Of a DNA stretch of 64,000 nt, positions 1 through 8,172 are shown one piece after another. Below the pieces are notes generated by a model. It had not been told where the DNA came from. It searched no databases and saw only the letters and a list, made by a program, of their open reading frames with translations. Source of the stretch: Sporomusa termitida (GTDB taxonomy: Bacteria > Bacillota > Negativicutes > Sporomusales > Sporomusaceae); NCBI RefSeq assembly GCF_007641255.1, contig NZ_CP036259.1, positions 1,054,001 through 1,118,000 on the forward strand. The letters run 5' to 3'. The stretch's first letter is position 1, and every line of letters begins with the position of its first letter. Made by a program: the position numbers and the translations under genes.

Positions 1-2
1 TG

Positions 3-554
3 CTTGATTTCGGCTGCAACCAGGGGGGGTTTTTACGACACCTGCATCAGGCTAAGCCCTTTAAGGAAGGTGTTGGCATTGATCTGGCCCAGGCGTCGAT
101 ACAAGTGGCCAATGCCCGTAAAGGGGATCTGCCGCTGACCTATGTGGCTACAACTACCCCTGAACAGTTCGCCAACAGGTTTGATCTGGTCATCAGCCAG
201 GCGGTCATTTATTTGATTAAAGACCTGAAAACCCACGCCTGGAAGGTTAAGCAGCTGTTAAAGCCCGGGGGGGTTTATTATGCCACCTACACCGACTTAA
301 GCACCAATCCCAGTCTGGAGCATTTTACCAAATGGATTAACGACAACAGCCTGGTAGAGTCTAATGCCCACACGCTGGATTTTATTGCCGGCACCTTTGC
401 CGCCGAGGGCTTTCACGTGGAGATACAGCGGCGGCGGCCGCAGGGATTTATTGATATTTCCCGCGACGAGGATGGTTTTTTATGTATTGCCGACAGGATG
501 CAGGCAACGTATGAACAGGCGTACCTTTTCCGGTTTTCGCTGGCGGAGAAATAA
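3..554 (+). CDS. SAM-dependent methyltransferase (5' truncated by window edge)
   Basis: The reading frame is open from base 3, so the gene starts before the window; 183 residues are visible. The visible N-terminus carries the SAM-binding motif I (LDFGCNQGGFL), followed by the acidic residue at the end of strand 2 (GVGIDLAQAS), a post-motif segment FDLVISQAVIYLI, and LKPGGVYYATY. This is the usual order of a class I Rossmann methyltransferase. The substrate cannot be read from the sequence. An internal ATG at 105 is not the start because motif I lies upstream of it. The next gene is 146 bp away behind its own strong ribosome binding site, so they are probably separate units. Confidence 0.8.
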   Translation, partial: LDFGCNQGGFLRHLHQAKPFKEGVGIDLAQASIQVANARKGDLPLTYVATTTPEQFANRFDLVISQAVIYLIKDLKTHAWKVKQLLKPGGVYYATYTDLSTNPSLEHFTKWINDNSLVESNAHTLDFIAGTFAAEGFHVEIQRRRPQGFIDISRDEDGFLCIADRMQATYEQAYLFRFSLAEK

Positions 555-700
555 GGGTACAAAAGTTCAGTCTGTACTTTTAAAGCCAATATAAGGCCGG
601 TAAACAGCAGCACTAATTTTTTTAAAAAAGTAAATCAAATAATAGGATAAATCAGGATAATTAAAGAATATATGTATTAATAAACAGGAGGTGAATTTGC

Positions 701-1519
701 ATGAGTCGTCGATTCTATGTCCGGTTGCTTATCGGTGTAGCCGGGAGTCTGATTTGCTTTTCTTTAATCATGCCCGGGGCAATGGCCCAAACCAGGACAT
801 TGTCCAAGGACACCAAACTTCATCCGCAGGGCTGGAGTGTTGGTGATTTCATCAAATTCAAAAAAAATACCGTGGTTAGTCTGAATGAAATGGGAGAAGT
901 GGTCTCGGGGACGCTGGATAAGGATACCTTGCTGCCGCCGCGGGGCTGGGACCGGGTGATTAATGATTATTACGCGACAACCGTCCACGCCGATATCAGC
1001 CCGTATTTCCACCGCTTTTACTACCGGCCGTTTATTGGCCGGGACTATAAGGTGGTTATCCCCGGTTATGGTCATTTGTTATATAAAGGCGGTACTGTTG
1101 TCACCTTTAGTGAACAGGGTGACATTATCGCCGGGACAATTGCCGATAAGGCAACCATTCGTTTAATCGCCGACAAATATGGCTTTGTAACCTTTAAAAG
1201 CGATACGGTTCTGACTTTTTTTGCTGCCGGTGCCGTCCAGTCCGGTATTTTGGATGAGGATACCCATCTGCGGCCTGTTGGCTGGAAAAAACGGATTACC
1301 GGTGACGATACGGCCGGATATATTAAATTCAGCAAAGGCAAAACCATTACTTTTAATGAAGCGGGCGAGGTGGTTGCCGGAACCATAAAAGAGGCGGTGA
1401 CACTGCCGACTGACAAGGGGACGGACCAGGAATTTCCTGCCGGTTCGCTGGTAGAGTTTGATGATCTGGGGGCAAGCACCAGCCGGGATAAATATGAGCA
1501 AAGCATGTCAAATTACTAA
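701..1519 (+). CDS. Secreted repeat protein of unknown function
   Basis: A 272-residue protein with a clear signal peptide (basic MSRR, hydrophobic core to about residue 25, AMA-Q cleavage near residue 30). The mature part is built of four degenerate units of about 40-60 residues. Each has the pattern V-x-F-x(3,5)-G-x-V-x-x-GT-[IL], and several are followed by a DT-x-L-x-P-x-GW link (near residues 40-85, 130-150, 165-200 and 215-235). The repeats suggest a repetitive beta structure, loosely like MORN-type repeats, but I do not recognise a family. It has a good ribosome binding site (caggaggtg) and a strong terminator directly after the stop, so it is monocistronic. Location outside the cytoplasmic membrane is inferred from the signal peptide. 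Confidence 0.7.
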   Translation: MSRRFYVRLLIGVAGSLICFSLIMPGAMAQTRTLSKDTKLHPQGWSVGDFIKFKKNTVVSLNEMGEVVSGTLDKDTLLPPRGWDRVINDYYATTVHADISPYFHRFYYRPFIGRDYKVVIPGYGHLLYKGGTVVTFSEQGDIIAGTIADKATIRLIADKYGFVTFKSDTVLTFFAAGAVQSGILDEDTHLRPVGWKKRITGDDTAGYIKFSKGKTITFNEAGEVVAGTIKEAVTLPTDKGTDQEFPAGSLVEFDDLGASTSRDKYEQSMSNY

Positions 1520-1566
1520 AATAATAGACAGTTCCGGGGGGCGTACCCCGCAACTGTCTATTATTT
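1520..1566 (+). terminator. Rho-independent terminator after the secreted repeat protein
   Basis: A 14-bp perfect arm AATAATAGACAGTT (1520-1533) pairs with AACTGTCTATTATT (1552-1565). A GC-rich inner stem (cggggggcgtaccccg) lies between the arms. The hairpin begins immediately after the stop codon. Confidence 0.8.
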
Positions 1567-1616
1567 ATACCGAGGAGGAGGATACGATTCACAAAAGAAA
1601 GATAATTTTTTCACTA

Positions 1617-1645
1617 TTTACAAAAAGGCGACACCATTGTACAAT
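1617..1645 (+). promoter_or_regulatory. Sigma-70/A promoter of the nik leader
   Basis: TTTACA (-35, 1617-1622), a 17-bp spacer and TACAAT (-10, 1640-1645). It would start transcription near 1652, giving an untranslated leader of about 190 nt before nikA. Confidence 0.55.
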
Positions 1646-1651
1646 ATTAAG

Positions 1652-1772
1652 GAATAAGGAGTTTGAAAACTCCAGCAAATTATGATGTTTACCGCTAAAA
1701 AATGTAAAAAGATAATTTGGGCATGAAGCCGCTGCGGACGTGAAGTCCCCGTTGGTTTCCATGCCTTTTTTT
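1652..1772 (+). promoter_or_regulatory. Structured nik leader ending in an intrinsic terminator (attenuator)
   Basis: The leader has a small hairpin GGAGTTTGAAAACTCC (about 1659-1676). Next comes a stem AAATTAT...ATAATTT enclosing TTTAC...GTAAA. A long imperfect hairpin follows, whose outer arms GGCATG (1720-1725) and CATGCC (1760-1765) flank inner pairs GCC/GGT and GGAC/GTCC, and seven T residues run to 1772. A terminator between promoter and nikA implies conditional read-through, perhaps metal- or protein-dependent. I do not recognise a known riboswitch class here, and it does not show the NiCo (czcD) consensus. Confidence 0.5.
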
Positions 1773-1843
1773 ATGAAAAGACAGAGGTTTCTGAAATGAG
1801 AACGTTTGCGGAATAAGTGTAAAAAGGAGAGGGAGAAGTAACT

Positions 1844-3463
1844 GTGTCAGAAACGACAAAAGCGCTTAACAAATGTAAAAGGGTTGCAGCCGTACTCATT
1901 GCTGGCATGCTCCTGGTGAGCCTGCTGGCCGGCTGCGGGTCGCAGTCAGGCCAGACGCCGGCTACAGAGAAGGTGCTGAATTTTTCCTGGGCGAAGGATA
2001 TTGGTTCCTTAAATCCCCACATGTATAATCCCAATCAGATGTTTGCCCAGGCTTTGGTGTATGAATCGCTGGTTCAGTACAGCGACGCAGGCAAGATTGT
2101 CCCCTGGCTGGCCGAAAGCTGGACTATCTCGCCTGACGGCAAAGAATACATATTTAAACTGCGTCAAGACGTAAAATTCTCAGATGGCTCTGCCTTTAAC
2201 GCCGCCGCTGTCAAGAAAAATTTTGATGCCGTACTGGCGAACGGCAAACGGCATGACTGGCTGGCCTTTATTCGGCAGATCCAAGAAACCCAGGTCATTG
2301 ACGACCATACATTCAAGCTGGTGCTTAAAGATGCGTACTATCCTGTACTGCAGGAACTGGCGCTGATCCGGCCGCTTCGCTTCCTGGCTCCGGCCGCTTT
2401 TCCTGACAACGGCAATACCGGCAAGGGGATTAAACAGCCGGTGGGAACAGGCCCCTGGGTGCTGAGTGAGTATAAACAGGGCGAAGTAGCGGTATTTGTC
2501 CGTAATGAACATTACTGGGGACCTAAACCCAAGGTCGATAAACTGGTAATAAAAATAATTCCTGACAGCGAGTCGCGGGTGGTTGCTTTTGAAAAGCAAG
2601 AGCTAAACCTGCTTTATGGCAACGGCAGTATTAGTCTGGATGCCTTCAAGCAGCTCCAGGCTGCCGGCCAATATGAAACCAAGCTGTCAGAACCGCTGGC
2701 CACCCGGGTGCTGGCCATCAACTCCAATAAAGGGGCAACTAAAGAGCTCAAGGTCCGTCAGGCATTGCAGCATGCCGTCAACAAAGATGCTTTTGTCAAA
2801 GGTGTTCTGTTCGGGACCGAACATAAGGCCGATACCCTGCTGGCCACAAACTTCCCCTACTGCAATCTGGGCCTAACACCATATGAATACAGCGAAGACA
2901 AAGCCAGGGCCCTGCTGGATGAAGCGGGCTGGAAGGTGGTTCCCGGCAGGGATTTCCGGGAGAAAGACGGACAAACGCTGGAACTGGAATTTTGCTATGA
3001 AAGTACAAATGCCATCCAAAAATCGGTGGGCGAGGTTTTGCAGGGCGACCTGAAAAAGGTCGGTATCAAGGTCAAACTCACCGGTGAGGAGCAGGGGTCG
3101 ATTGATCAGCGCCAAAAAGACGGCAACTTTAATATCATTTACGGCGATACCTGGGGGGCCCCTTATGACCCCCATTCCCTGGTAGGCTCGATGCGGGAGC
3201 CGGCCCATGCCGACTATCAGGCCCAACTCGGCCTGCCAATGAAAGCCGAGCTTGATAAGCTGGCGTCCGCTGTATTAGTCAGCACCGATGAAACCAAGCG
3301 GCAGGAGTTATACAGACAGATCTTTACCACCCTCCATGAGCAGGCCGTATATCTGCCGTTGTCCTATCTGGCAAATTTGGCGGTATATCCTAAGAACCTG
3401 AGCGGAGTTGCCTTTATGGGCAGTCAATATGAAATTCCTTTCGGTACGATTGATATTCAGTAA
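1844..3463 (+). CDS. nikA: Nickel ABC transporter, substrate-binding lipoprotein NikA
   Basis: A 539-residue extracytoplasmic binding protein of the SBP_bac_5 family. It is a lipoprotein: hydrophobic segment at residues 14-30 and lipobox LLAGC with Cys31. Long stretches match what I know of E. coli NikA (SLNPHMYNPNQMFAQALVYE, VGTGPWVL, DTWGAPYDPH). These make nickel, or a nickel-organic chelate, a better guess than peptide. The DPH histidine appears to correspond to the E. coli nickel-ligating His. The start is GTG at 1844, set by the purine-rich Shine-Dalgarno region upstream. It is first gene of a five-gene importer operon. Nickel would serve CODH/ACS and hydrogenase in an acetogen (inference). 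Confidence 0.9.
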   Translation: MSETTKALNKCKRVAAVLIAGMLLVSLLAGCGSQSGQTPATEKVLNFSWAKDIGSLNPHMYNPNQMFAQALVYESLVQYSDAGKIVPWLAESWTISPDGKEYIFKLRQDVKFSDGSAFNAAAVKKNFDAVLANGKRHDWLAFIRQIQETQVIDDHTFKLVLKDAYYPVLQELALIRPLRFLAPAAFPDNGNTGKGIKQPVGTGPWVLSEYKQGEVAVFVRNEHYWGPKPKVDKLVIKIIPDSESRVVAFEKQELNLLYGNGSISLDAFKQLQAAGQYETKLSEPLATRVLAINSNKGATKELKVRQALQHAVNKDAFVKGVLFGTEHKADTLLATNFPYCNLGLTPYEYSEDKARALLDEAGWKVVPGRDFREKDGQTLELEFCYESTNAIQKSVGEVLQGDLKKVGIKVKLTGEEQGSIDQRQKDGNFNIIYGDTWGAPYDPHSLVGSMREPAHADYQAQLGLPMKAELDKLASAVLVSTDETKRQELYRQIFTTLHEQAVYLPLSYLANLAVYPKNLSGVAFMGSQYEIPFGTIDIQ

Positions 3464-3488
3464 TTTATGAGGAAATCGAGGTGGCAGT

Positions 3489-4430
3489 ATGTTTGCTTAT
3501 GTTGTCAAACGCCTGCTCAGCCTAATCCCGGTACTGGTAGGTATCTCCATGATTACCTTTCTCATACTGCGCCTCACGCCGGGAGACCCGGCGGAGGCGT
3601 ATCTGAGACTTTCCCAGATACCGCCGACGGAGGCCGCCGTAGCGGCAGTCCGGGAGGAACTTGGCCTTGACCGCCCGCTTATTGTCCAGTATGGGGATTG
3701 GCTGGTAAAGGCACTCACGCTTGATTTTGGCAAATCCTATGCCACCCACCGGCCGGTGTGGGACGAAATGATGTTTCTGCTGCCGGCGACAGTTCAATTA
3801 GCCGGGGTATCGCTGGTTTTTACGCTCGTCCTCAGCATACCGATGGGTATTTTTTCGGCCTTGTATAAAGATGGTTGGTTTGATAATTTTTGCCGGTTTA
3901 TTGCCTTTACCAGTGCCGCTATGCCTAATTTCTGGCTTGGCTTTATGCTGATGTATTTCTTTGCCCTTAAGCTTGATCTGTTGCCCACCCTGGGGCGGGG
4001 GTCATGGGCGCATTTTATTCTGCCGGCCCTGACGCTTTCCTTTAGTTATATTGCCACCTATGTCAGGCTGCTGAGAACCAGTATGCTGGAAAATCTGGAG
4101 CAGCCGTTTGTGTTGTATGCCAGGGCCAGGGGCTTGCAGGAAAGCCTGGTTATAGGCCGGCATGTCCTGAAAAATGCGCTGCTGCCGCTTGTTACCGCTC
4201 TGGGGATGAGTATCGGCCATCTGCTGTCCGGCTCGGTGATTGTCGAAAGCGTTTTTTCCTGGCCGGGAATTGGCCGGTTTTGTGTATCCGCTATTTTAAA
4301 CAGGGACTATCCGGTGGTTCAGTGCTTTGTACTGATGATGGCCGTTGTTTTTGTTATTGCGAACCTGTTTGTTGATATTGCCTACGCGTGGCTTGATCCG
4401 AGGATCCGCCTGAAAGGGGAGTCCTCATGA
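3489..4430 (+). CDS. nikB: Nickel ABC transporter permease NikB
   Basis: A 313-residue inner-membrane permease of the DppB/NikB type. It has an N-terminal helix (residues 8-30), a periplasmic loop with the family signature LRLTPGDPA, and five further membrane segments. The cytoplasmic EAA loop reads ARARGLQESLVIGRHVLKNA near residues 212-231 and is the contact to the ATPases. Length is normal for the family. Its start lies 25 bp after nikA with ribosome binding site gaggtgg, and it overlaps nikC by 4 bp (ATGA), indicating translational coupling. Confidence 0.88.
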   Translation: MFAYVVKRLLSLIPVLVGISMITFLILRLTPGDPAEAYLRLSQIPPTEAAVAAVREELGLDRPLIVQYGDWLVKALTLDFGKSYATHRPVWDEMMFLLPATVQLAGVSLVFTLVLSIPMGIFSALYKDGWFDNFCRFIAFTSAAMPNFWLGFMLMYFFALKLDLLPTLGRGSWAHFILPALTLSFSYIATYVRLLRTSMLENLEQPFVLYARARGLQESLVIGRHVLKNALLPLVTALGMSIGHLLSGSVIVESVFSWPGIGRFCVSAILNRDYPVVQCFVLMMAVVFVIANLFVDIAYAWLDPRIRLKGESS

Positions 4431-5242
4431 GGTTAAAGAGTACCTTGACCGGACTGGCGCTGCTGATTATTTTGTTAACTGTGTTAATGGCGATTTTCGC
4501 ACCGCTCCTAGCGCCTCATGATCCTAATGATGTTTCTTTGGAGAGGAAATTAATGCTGCCTGATAATAGTTATCTGTTAGGAACGGATCATCTGGGTCGC
4601 TGTATTTTATCCCGCCTTATTTACGGGGCCCGGGTTTCGCTGGGGGCGGCGTTTGCCGTGATGTCTGCGACTCTGGCCATCAGCACCGTGGTGGGAGCCG
4701 CGTCCGGTTATGCCGGCGGCAGGGTAGATGCTGTTATCATGCGGCTTTGTGATATATTTTTGGCATTTCCCAGCCTCATTCTGGCTTTGGCATTAGTCGG
4801 CGTGATGGGGCCGGGGTTACCCAATGTCGTGCTGGCGCTGGCGCTTTCCCAGTGGGCCTGGTATGCCAGAATGATCCGGAGTATGGTGCTTAGCCTGAAA
4901 GAAAGGAACTACGTGCTGGCTGCCAAAGTGGCCGGGACGCCACAGTCCACCATTATTGTCAGGCATATTCTGCCGAATATCCTGCCGCAGATTGCGGTGC
5001 TGGCCACTCTGGATGTAGGGTGGGTGATCCTGCATATTGCCGGCATGTCATTTCTAGGTTTAGGGATACAGCCGCCCACACCGGAGTGGGGGGCGATGAT
5101 TAACGACGGGCGTCAGTTTTTGCGGGGTTATCCCTGGCTGATGGCTTACCCCGGTTTGATGATTCTCAGTGTGGTTATGGCTTTTAATCTCCTGGGTGAT
5201 GCTTTGCGGGACATGAGTGATCCGATGATCAAGAAAAATTAG
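4427..5242 (+). CDS. nikC: Nickel ABC transporter permease NikC
   Basis: A 271-residue permease of the DppC/NikC type that should form the channel heterodimer with NikB. It has an N-terminal transmembrane helix (residues 9-29), then LLGTDHLGRCILSRLIYGAR, the usual C-subunit signature, and four more membrane spans. The EAA-like loop is AAKVAGTPQSTIIVRHILPN. ATG overlaps the nikB stop codon. Confidence 0.88.
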   Translation: MRLKSTLTGLALLIILLTVLMAIFAPLLAPHDPNDVSLERKLMLPDNSYLLGTDHLGRCILSRLIYGARVSLGAAFAVMSATLAISTVVGAASGYAGGRVDAVIMRLCDIFLAFPSLILALALVGVMGPGLPNVVLALALSQWAWYARMIRSMVLSLKERNYVLAAKVAGTPQSTIIVRHILPNILPQIAVLATLDVGWVILHIAGMSFLGLGIQPPTPEWGAMINDGRQFLRGYPWLMAYPGLMILSVVMAFNLLGDALRDMSDPMIKKN

Positions 5243-5309
5243 CCCGGTGGGGCTGATGCCGCTGAAGCTTATTTACAGGGGAAAAAGGCAGGAAAGGACG
5301 GTAACGCGT

Positions 5310-6299
5310 ATGGGAAAGCAGCCGCTGCTGACAATAGAAGATCTGCAGGTGGTTATTACACGCAAGGATAAAGCTGTGCCTGTCGTGCAGCAGCTCAGCC
5401 TGCAGATAGGGCAGGGTGAGATTTTTGGGCTGGTGGGTGAAAGCGGCTGTGGCAAAACACTGACCTGTCTGTCGATTTTAAATCTCCTGCCTGCCGGTAT
5501 TGTCCGGACCGGCGGGCTGATTCAACTGGCCGGGGTAAGTCTTAACGACCTGACAGCGGCACAATGGAGGCAGCTCCGCGGGAACCGGATTGCGTTGATT
5601 ATGCAGAATCCGATGAGTGCTTTTGATGCCATTCGCACAATTGGCGATCATTTTATCGAAACCTTGCTGGCCCATGGGAAAACAGACCGCCGGGCTGCCA
5701 AAGCAACGGCAATAGAATATCTGGCCAGAGTGGGGCTGCCGGAGCCGGGGCTGCTGCTGCGGCAATACCCTTTCGAATTGAGCGGCGGTATGCTGCAGCG
5801 GGTAATTATCGCTATTACCCTGGCCCAGCAACCGGATCTCATTATTGCTGATGAGCCAACTACTGCTTTGGATGCTGCCTCTCAGGTCCAGATTCTTGAT
5901 CTTCTGGCAGCGGTGAGGCGTGAATTTGGCACAAGTATGCTGCTAATCTCGCATGACCTTGGTGTCATTGCCCGGCTGGCTGATTCGGTAGCTGTCATGT
6001 ATGGCGGCCGGATTGTTGAACAAGCCGCAGTCGCCGAACTGTTCGCCCAGCCGCTTCATCCTTATACTCAGTCGCTGCTGAACGCCCGCAACAGTATTGG
6101 GCTGCCACGCAGCCAACGCCTGTCCTTCATAGCGGCAAATGAGGGCGGCTGTTCGACCGGCGGCTGCGGGTTTTCCGGACGCTGTCCGCGGGTTAGTCCT
6201 GCCTGCCGTGCATCACTTCCCGGGAAAGTGACGGCCAATGCCGGCGGCCACTGGGTACGCTGCCTGGACATAAGCGCAGCTCAGATGGGGGTTGGCTGA
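5310..6299 (+). CDS. nikD: Nickel ABC transporter ATP-binding protein NikD
   Basis: A 329-residue ABC ATPase. Walker A GESGCGKT lies at residues 43-50, the signature LSGGMLQRV near 170, Walker B LIIADEPT directly after it, and the H-loop LISHD follows. The C-terminal Opp/Dpp-type domain is Cys-rich (GGCSTGGCGFSGRCP...C). An in-frame upstream start at 5247 exists, but ATG 5310 is preferred. It has AAAGGACGG at a proper distance and the homologous region begins there. It couples ATP hydrolysis to transport through NikB/NikC. Its stop overlaps the nikE start by one base. Confidence 0.87.
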   Translation: MGKQPLLTIEDLQVVITRKDKAVPVVQQLSLQIGQGEIFGLVGESGCGKTLTCLSILNLLPAGIVRTGGLIQLAGVSLNDLTAAQWRQLRGNRIALIMQNPMSAFDAIRTIGDHFIETLLAHGKTDRRAAKATAIEYLARVGLPEPGLLLRQYPFELSGGMLQRVIIAITLAQQPDLIIADEPTTALDAASQVQILDLLAAVRREFGTSMLLISHDLGVIARLADSVAVMYGGRIVEQAAVAELFAQPLHPYTQSLLNARNSIGLPRSQRLSFIAANEGGCSTGGCGFSGRCPRVSPACRASLPGKVTANAGGHWVRCLDISAAQMGVG

Positions 6300-7111
6300 T
6301 GGCCGTTAGCACGCCCCTGCTTGCATTACAGGGAGTCAGCAAGCACTTTCACGGCGGCGGCATCTTCAAGCAGGGGCGCAGGGTGCAGGCGAATAAAGAA
6401 ATCAGCCTTTCACTGGCGGACGGGGAGTGCCTTGGTCTTGTCGGTGAAAGCGGTTCCGGCAAGAGTACTCTGGGCCGTATCATTCTGGGCATTGAAAAGC
6501 CCGAGAGCGGGGCGGTGTTTTTTCAGGGCGTTAATTTGTACGGGCCGGATAAAGCCGCCGTCAGGGCGGTGCGGCGGGACCTGCAGGTCGTGTTTCAGGA
6601 CTGTTTTAGTTCGGTCAATCCGCGCCTGACTGCCGGGGAGAGCATTGCTGAACCGCTAAGAAATTTTGCCTGCCCCGGTTTTCGGGATGTGCTCCTGGCC
6701 GTCGGGGAATTATTAGAGCTTGTGGGGCTTACCCCCGGAGATGCCGCTAAGTACCCTCATCAGTTCAGCGGCGGCCAGTTGCAGCGGGTTTGTATTGCCA
6801 GAGCTATTTCCCTGCGGCCCAAGCTGATTGTCCTGGATGAGGCGGTCAGCAGCCTGGACGTACTGGTGCAAGCCCAGATTCTCGATTTATTGTCTGATTT
6901 ACGGGCCGAACGGGGAATGTCCTATGTATTTATTTCGCATGACCTGGCGGCGGTAGCTCATCTGTCCGACCGGCTGGCTGTTATGTATGCCGGTGAGATT
7001 GTGGAAAGGCTGGACAATATGGAAAACCTTAACTGTCTTACCCATCCGGTGTCCCGGGCACTGTTAGCAGCTATACTGCCGGCGCAGCCTATGAACAGGG
7101 ATACTCGCTAA
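6299..7111 (+). CDS. nikE: Nickel ABC transporter ATP-binding protein NikE
   Basis: A 270-residue second ABC ATPase. Walker A GESGSGKST starts at residue 49, with signature FSGGQLQRV, Walker B LIVLDEAVSSLD and H-loop FISHD. The Walker B follower is EAVS rather than EPTS, as is common in NikE/OppF-type subunits. It pairs with NikD. TGATG overlap with nikD shows coupling. The ORF ends 42 bp before the GNAT gene, and no terminator separates them. Confidence 0.87.
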   Translation: MAVSTPLLALQGVSKHFHGGGIFKQGRRVQANKEISLSLADGECLGLVGESGSGKSTLGRIILGIEKPESGAVFFQGVNLYGPDKAAVRAVRRDLQVVFQDCFSSVNPRLTAGESIAEPLRNFACPGFRDVLLAVGELLELVGLTPGDAAKYPHQFSGGQLQRVCIARAISLRPKLIVLDEAVSSLDVLVQAQILDLLSDLRAERGMSYVFISHDLAAVAHLSDRLAVMYAGEIVERLDNMENLNCLTHPVSRALLAAILPAQPMNRDTR

Positions 7112-7153
7112 CCGTACTGATATATAGTAAATTAACACGAAACGAGGTTGCCT

Positions 7154-7687
7154 ATGGACTTGAACAATAACAATAGCGACTGGTGCATTCGCCGGATTAC
7201 TGCGGCTGATATCGGGCCGGTACTCGACTTTATCCTGCCAATGCTGCAGGAAATATATCCCCATATACCCGGCGTAGCCGACCGGTGGGATTTGACCCAC
7301 CTGGAGGAAGCCTATGTTTTACCGGCGAAGGCCGCGTTATTTGCCGCTTTTGACAGTAATGGCCAGGTAGTCGGAACTGTTGCCGTCAATCCGTATGATG
7401 ACCGGCTTGCTGCCGTTGCGGGCTGCTATGATTGTTCAGTGACAGCTGAGGTATCACGTTGTTATGTAAAGACCTCGCTGCGCCGTCAGGGGATTGCCTG
7501 CCGGCTGGCAGCTAGTATCGAGGAATATTGCCGGACTCATGGCTACAGGCGCATCTGTCTGCACACCCACAAATTTTTGCCTGGCGGCTTTCCGTTTTGG
7601 CTGAGCCAGGGCTATCTGGTCCGCAGGGAAAACACAGATGCGCTGGCGACCGTATATATGGATAAAGATATCTGCGCTACAGGTTGA
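7154..7687 (+). CDS. GNAT-family N-acetyltransferase downstream of nikABCDE
   Basis: A 177-residue protein with the GNAT core: a beta4 strand SRCYVKTSLRRQGIACRL carrying the acetyl-CoA binding pattern R-R-x-G-x-A, then an amphipathic helix and LHTHKF. The start is taken as ATG 7154 with AACGAGG six bases upstream; a TTG two codons earlier is the alternative. It lies 42 bp after nikE in the same orientation and may be co-transcribed. The acceptor is unknown. A role in modifying a nickel-chelating metabolite is possible but only positional inference. Confidence 0.7.
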   Translation: MDLNNNNSDWCIRRITAADIGPVLDFILPMLQEIYPHIPGVADRWDLTHLEEAYVLPAKAALFAAFDSNGQVVGTVAVNPYDDRLAAVAGCYDCSVTAEVSRCYVKTSLRRQGIACRLAASIEEYCRTHGYRRICLHTHKFLPGGFPFWLSQGYLVRRENTDALATVYMDKDICATG

Positions 7688-7786
7688 CTGTAGCGTTTTT
7701 CCATTTATGGAAATTATTCTGACTGCAAGCAGGATTTTTTGGTTTTATAGAGAATGTTATATTTGTAATAAATTGAATATTTAGTC

Positions 7787-7936
7787 ACTCCGACTCTGTT
7801 TACCTAATAGAAGTTAGGATAACCAGATCGAGGTTTTACCCGGGAACCGGTAGACCTTCCGATACGAAAGGAGTATATATTACCTACTATTAAGGGACAG
7901 GGTGCTCGCTGCTTTTGGCGTACTCTGTTTTTTTCT
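7787..7936 (+). ncRNA. Unidentified structured leader with three-way junction and terminator (riboswitch-like)
   Basis: Outer stem P1 is ACTCC (7787-7791) with GGAGT (7870-7874). It encloses hairpin P2 (TCTG...CAGA, tip CCTAA/TTAGG, loop TAGAAG) and hairpin P3 (AGGT...ACCT, tip TACC/GGTA, loop around CGGGAAC). It is followed by an intrinsic terminator (ACAGGGTGC...GTACTCTGT, 7897-7928, then seven T). GAGTA (7871-7875) can instead pair with TACTC (7921-7925), giving mutually exclusive P1 and antiterminator. That is the logic of a transcriptional riboswitch. I could not assign it to a known class. A molybdenum-cofactor-type role would fit the downstream genes but the sequence does not show it. 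Confidence 0.45.
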
Positions 7937-7950
7937 TGCGATAGGTTTAT

Positions 7951-8115
7951 TAGTGTCTTGACCCCATTATCTTTTTAGTTTGATGACGGCAAAAATGGCA
8001 AATGGCGGCGTCAGCCCCTCCTAGCAGACCTCTTCCAGTATGCGTCGTCAGTGCTTCCTTGCCCTTTACCATTTTGTCTCGCCCTAAACTAAAATATAAC
8101 AGGGCCAGGACACTA
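7951..8115. mobile_element. MITE-like element (165 bp, long imperfect inverted repeats)
   Basis: The left end TAGTGTCTTGACCCCATTAT (7951-7970) and the reverse complement of the right end TAGTGTCCTGGCCCTGTTAT match closely. The similarity continues inward for about 55 bases (TTTTAGTTT, CAAAAATGG/CAAAATGG). There is no ORF. Long terminal inverted repeats on a short non-coding body are the mark of a non-autonomous transposable element. No convincing target duplication is visible. It sits between the structured leader/terminator and the sigma-54 activator gene. Confidence 0.6.
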
Positions 8116-8172
8116 GCTCGTGTTCAATGAAAAATATAATAGTCACAATATTAGGAACAGGTAGGTGGGTAC

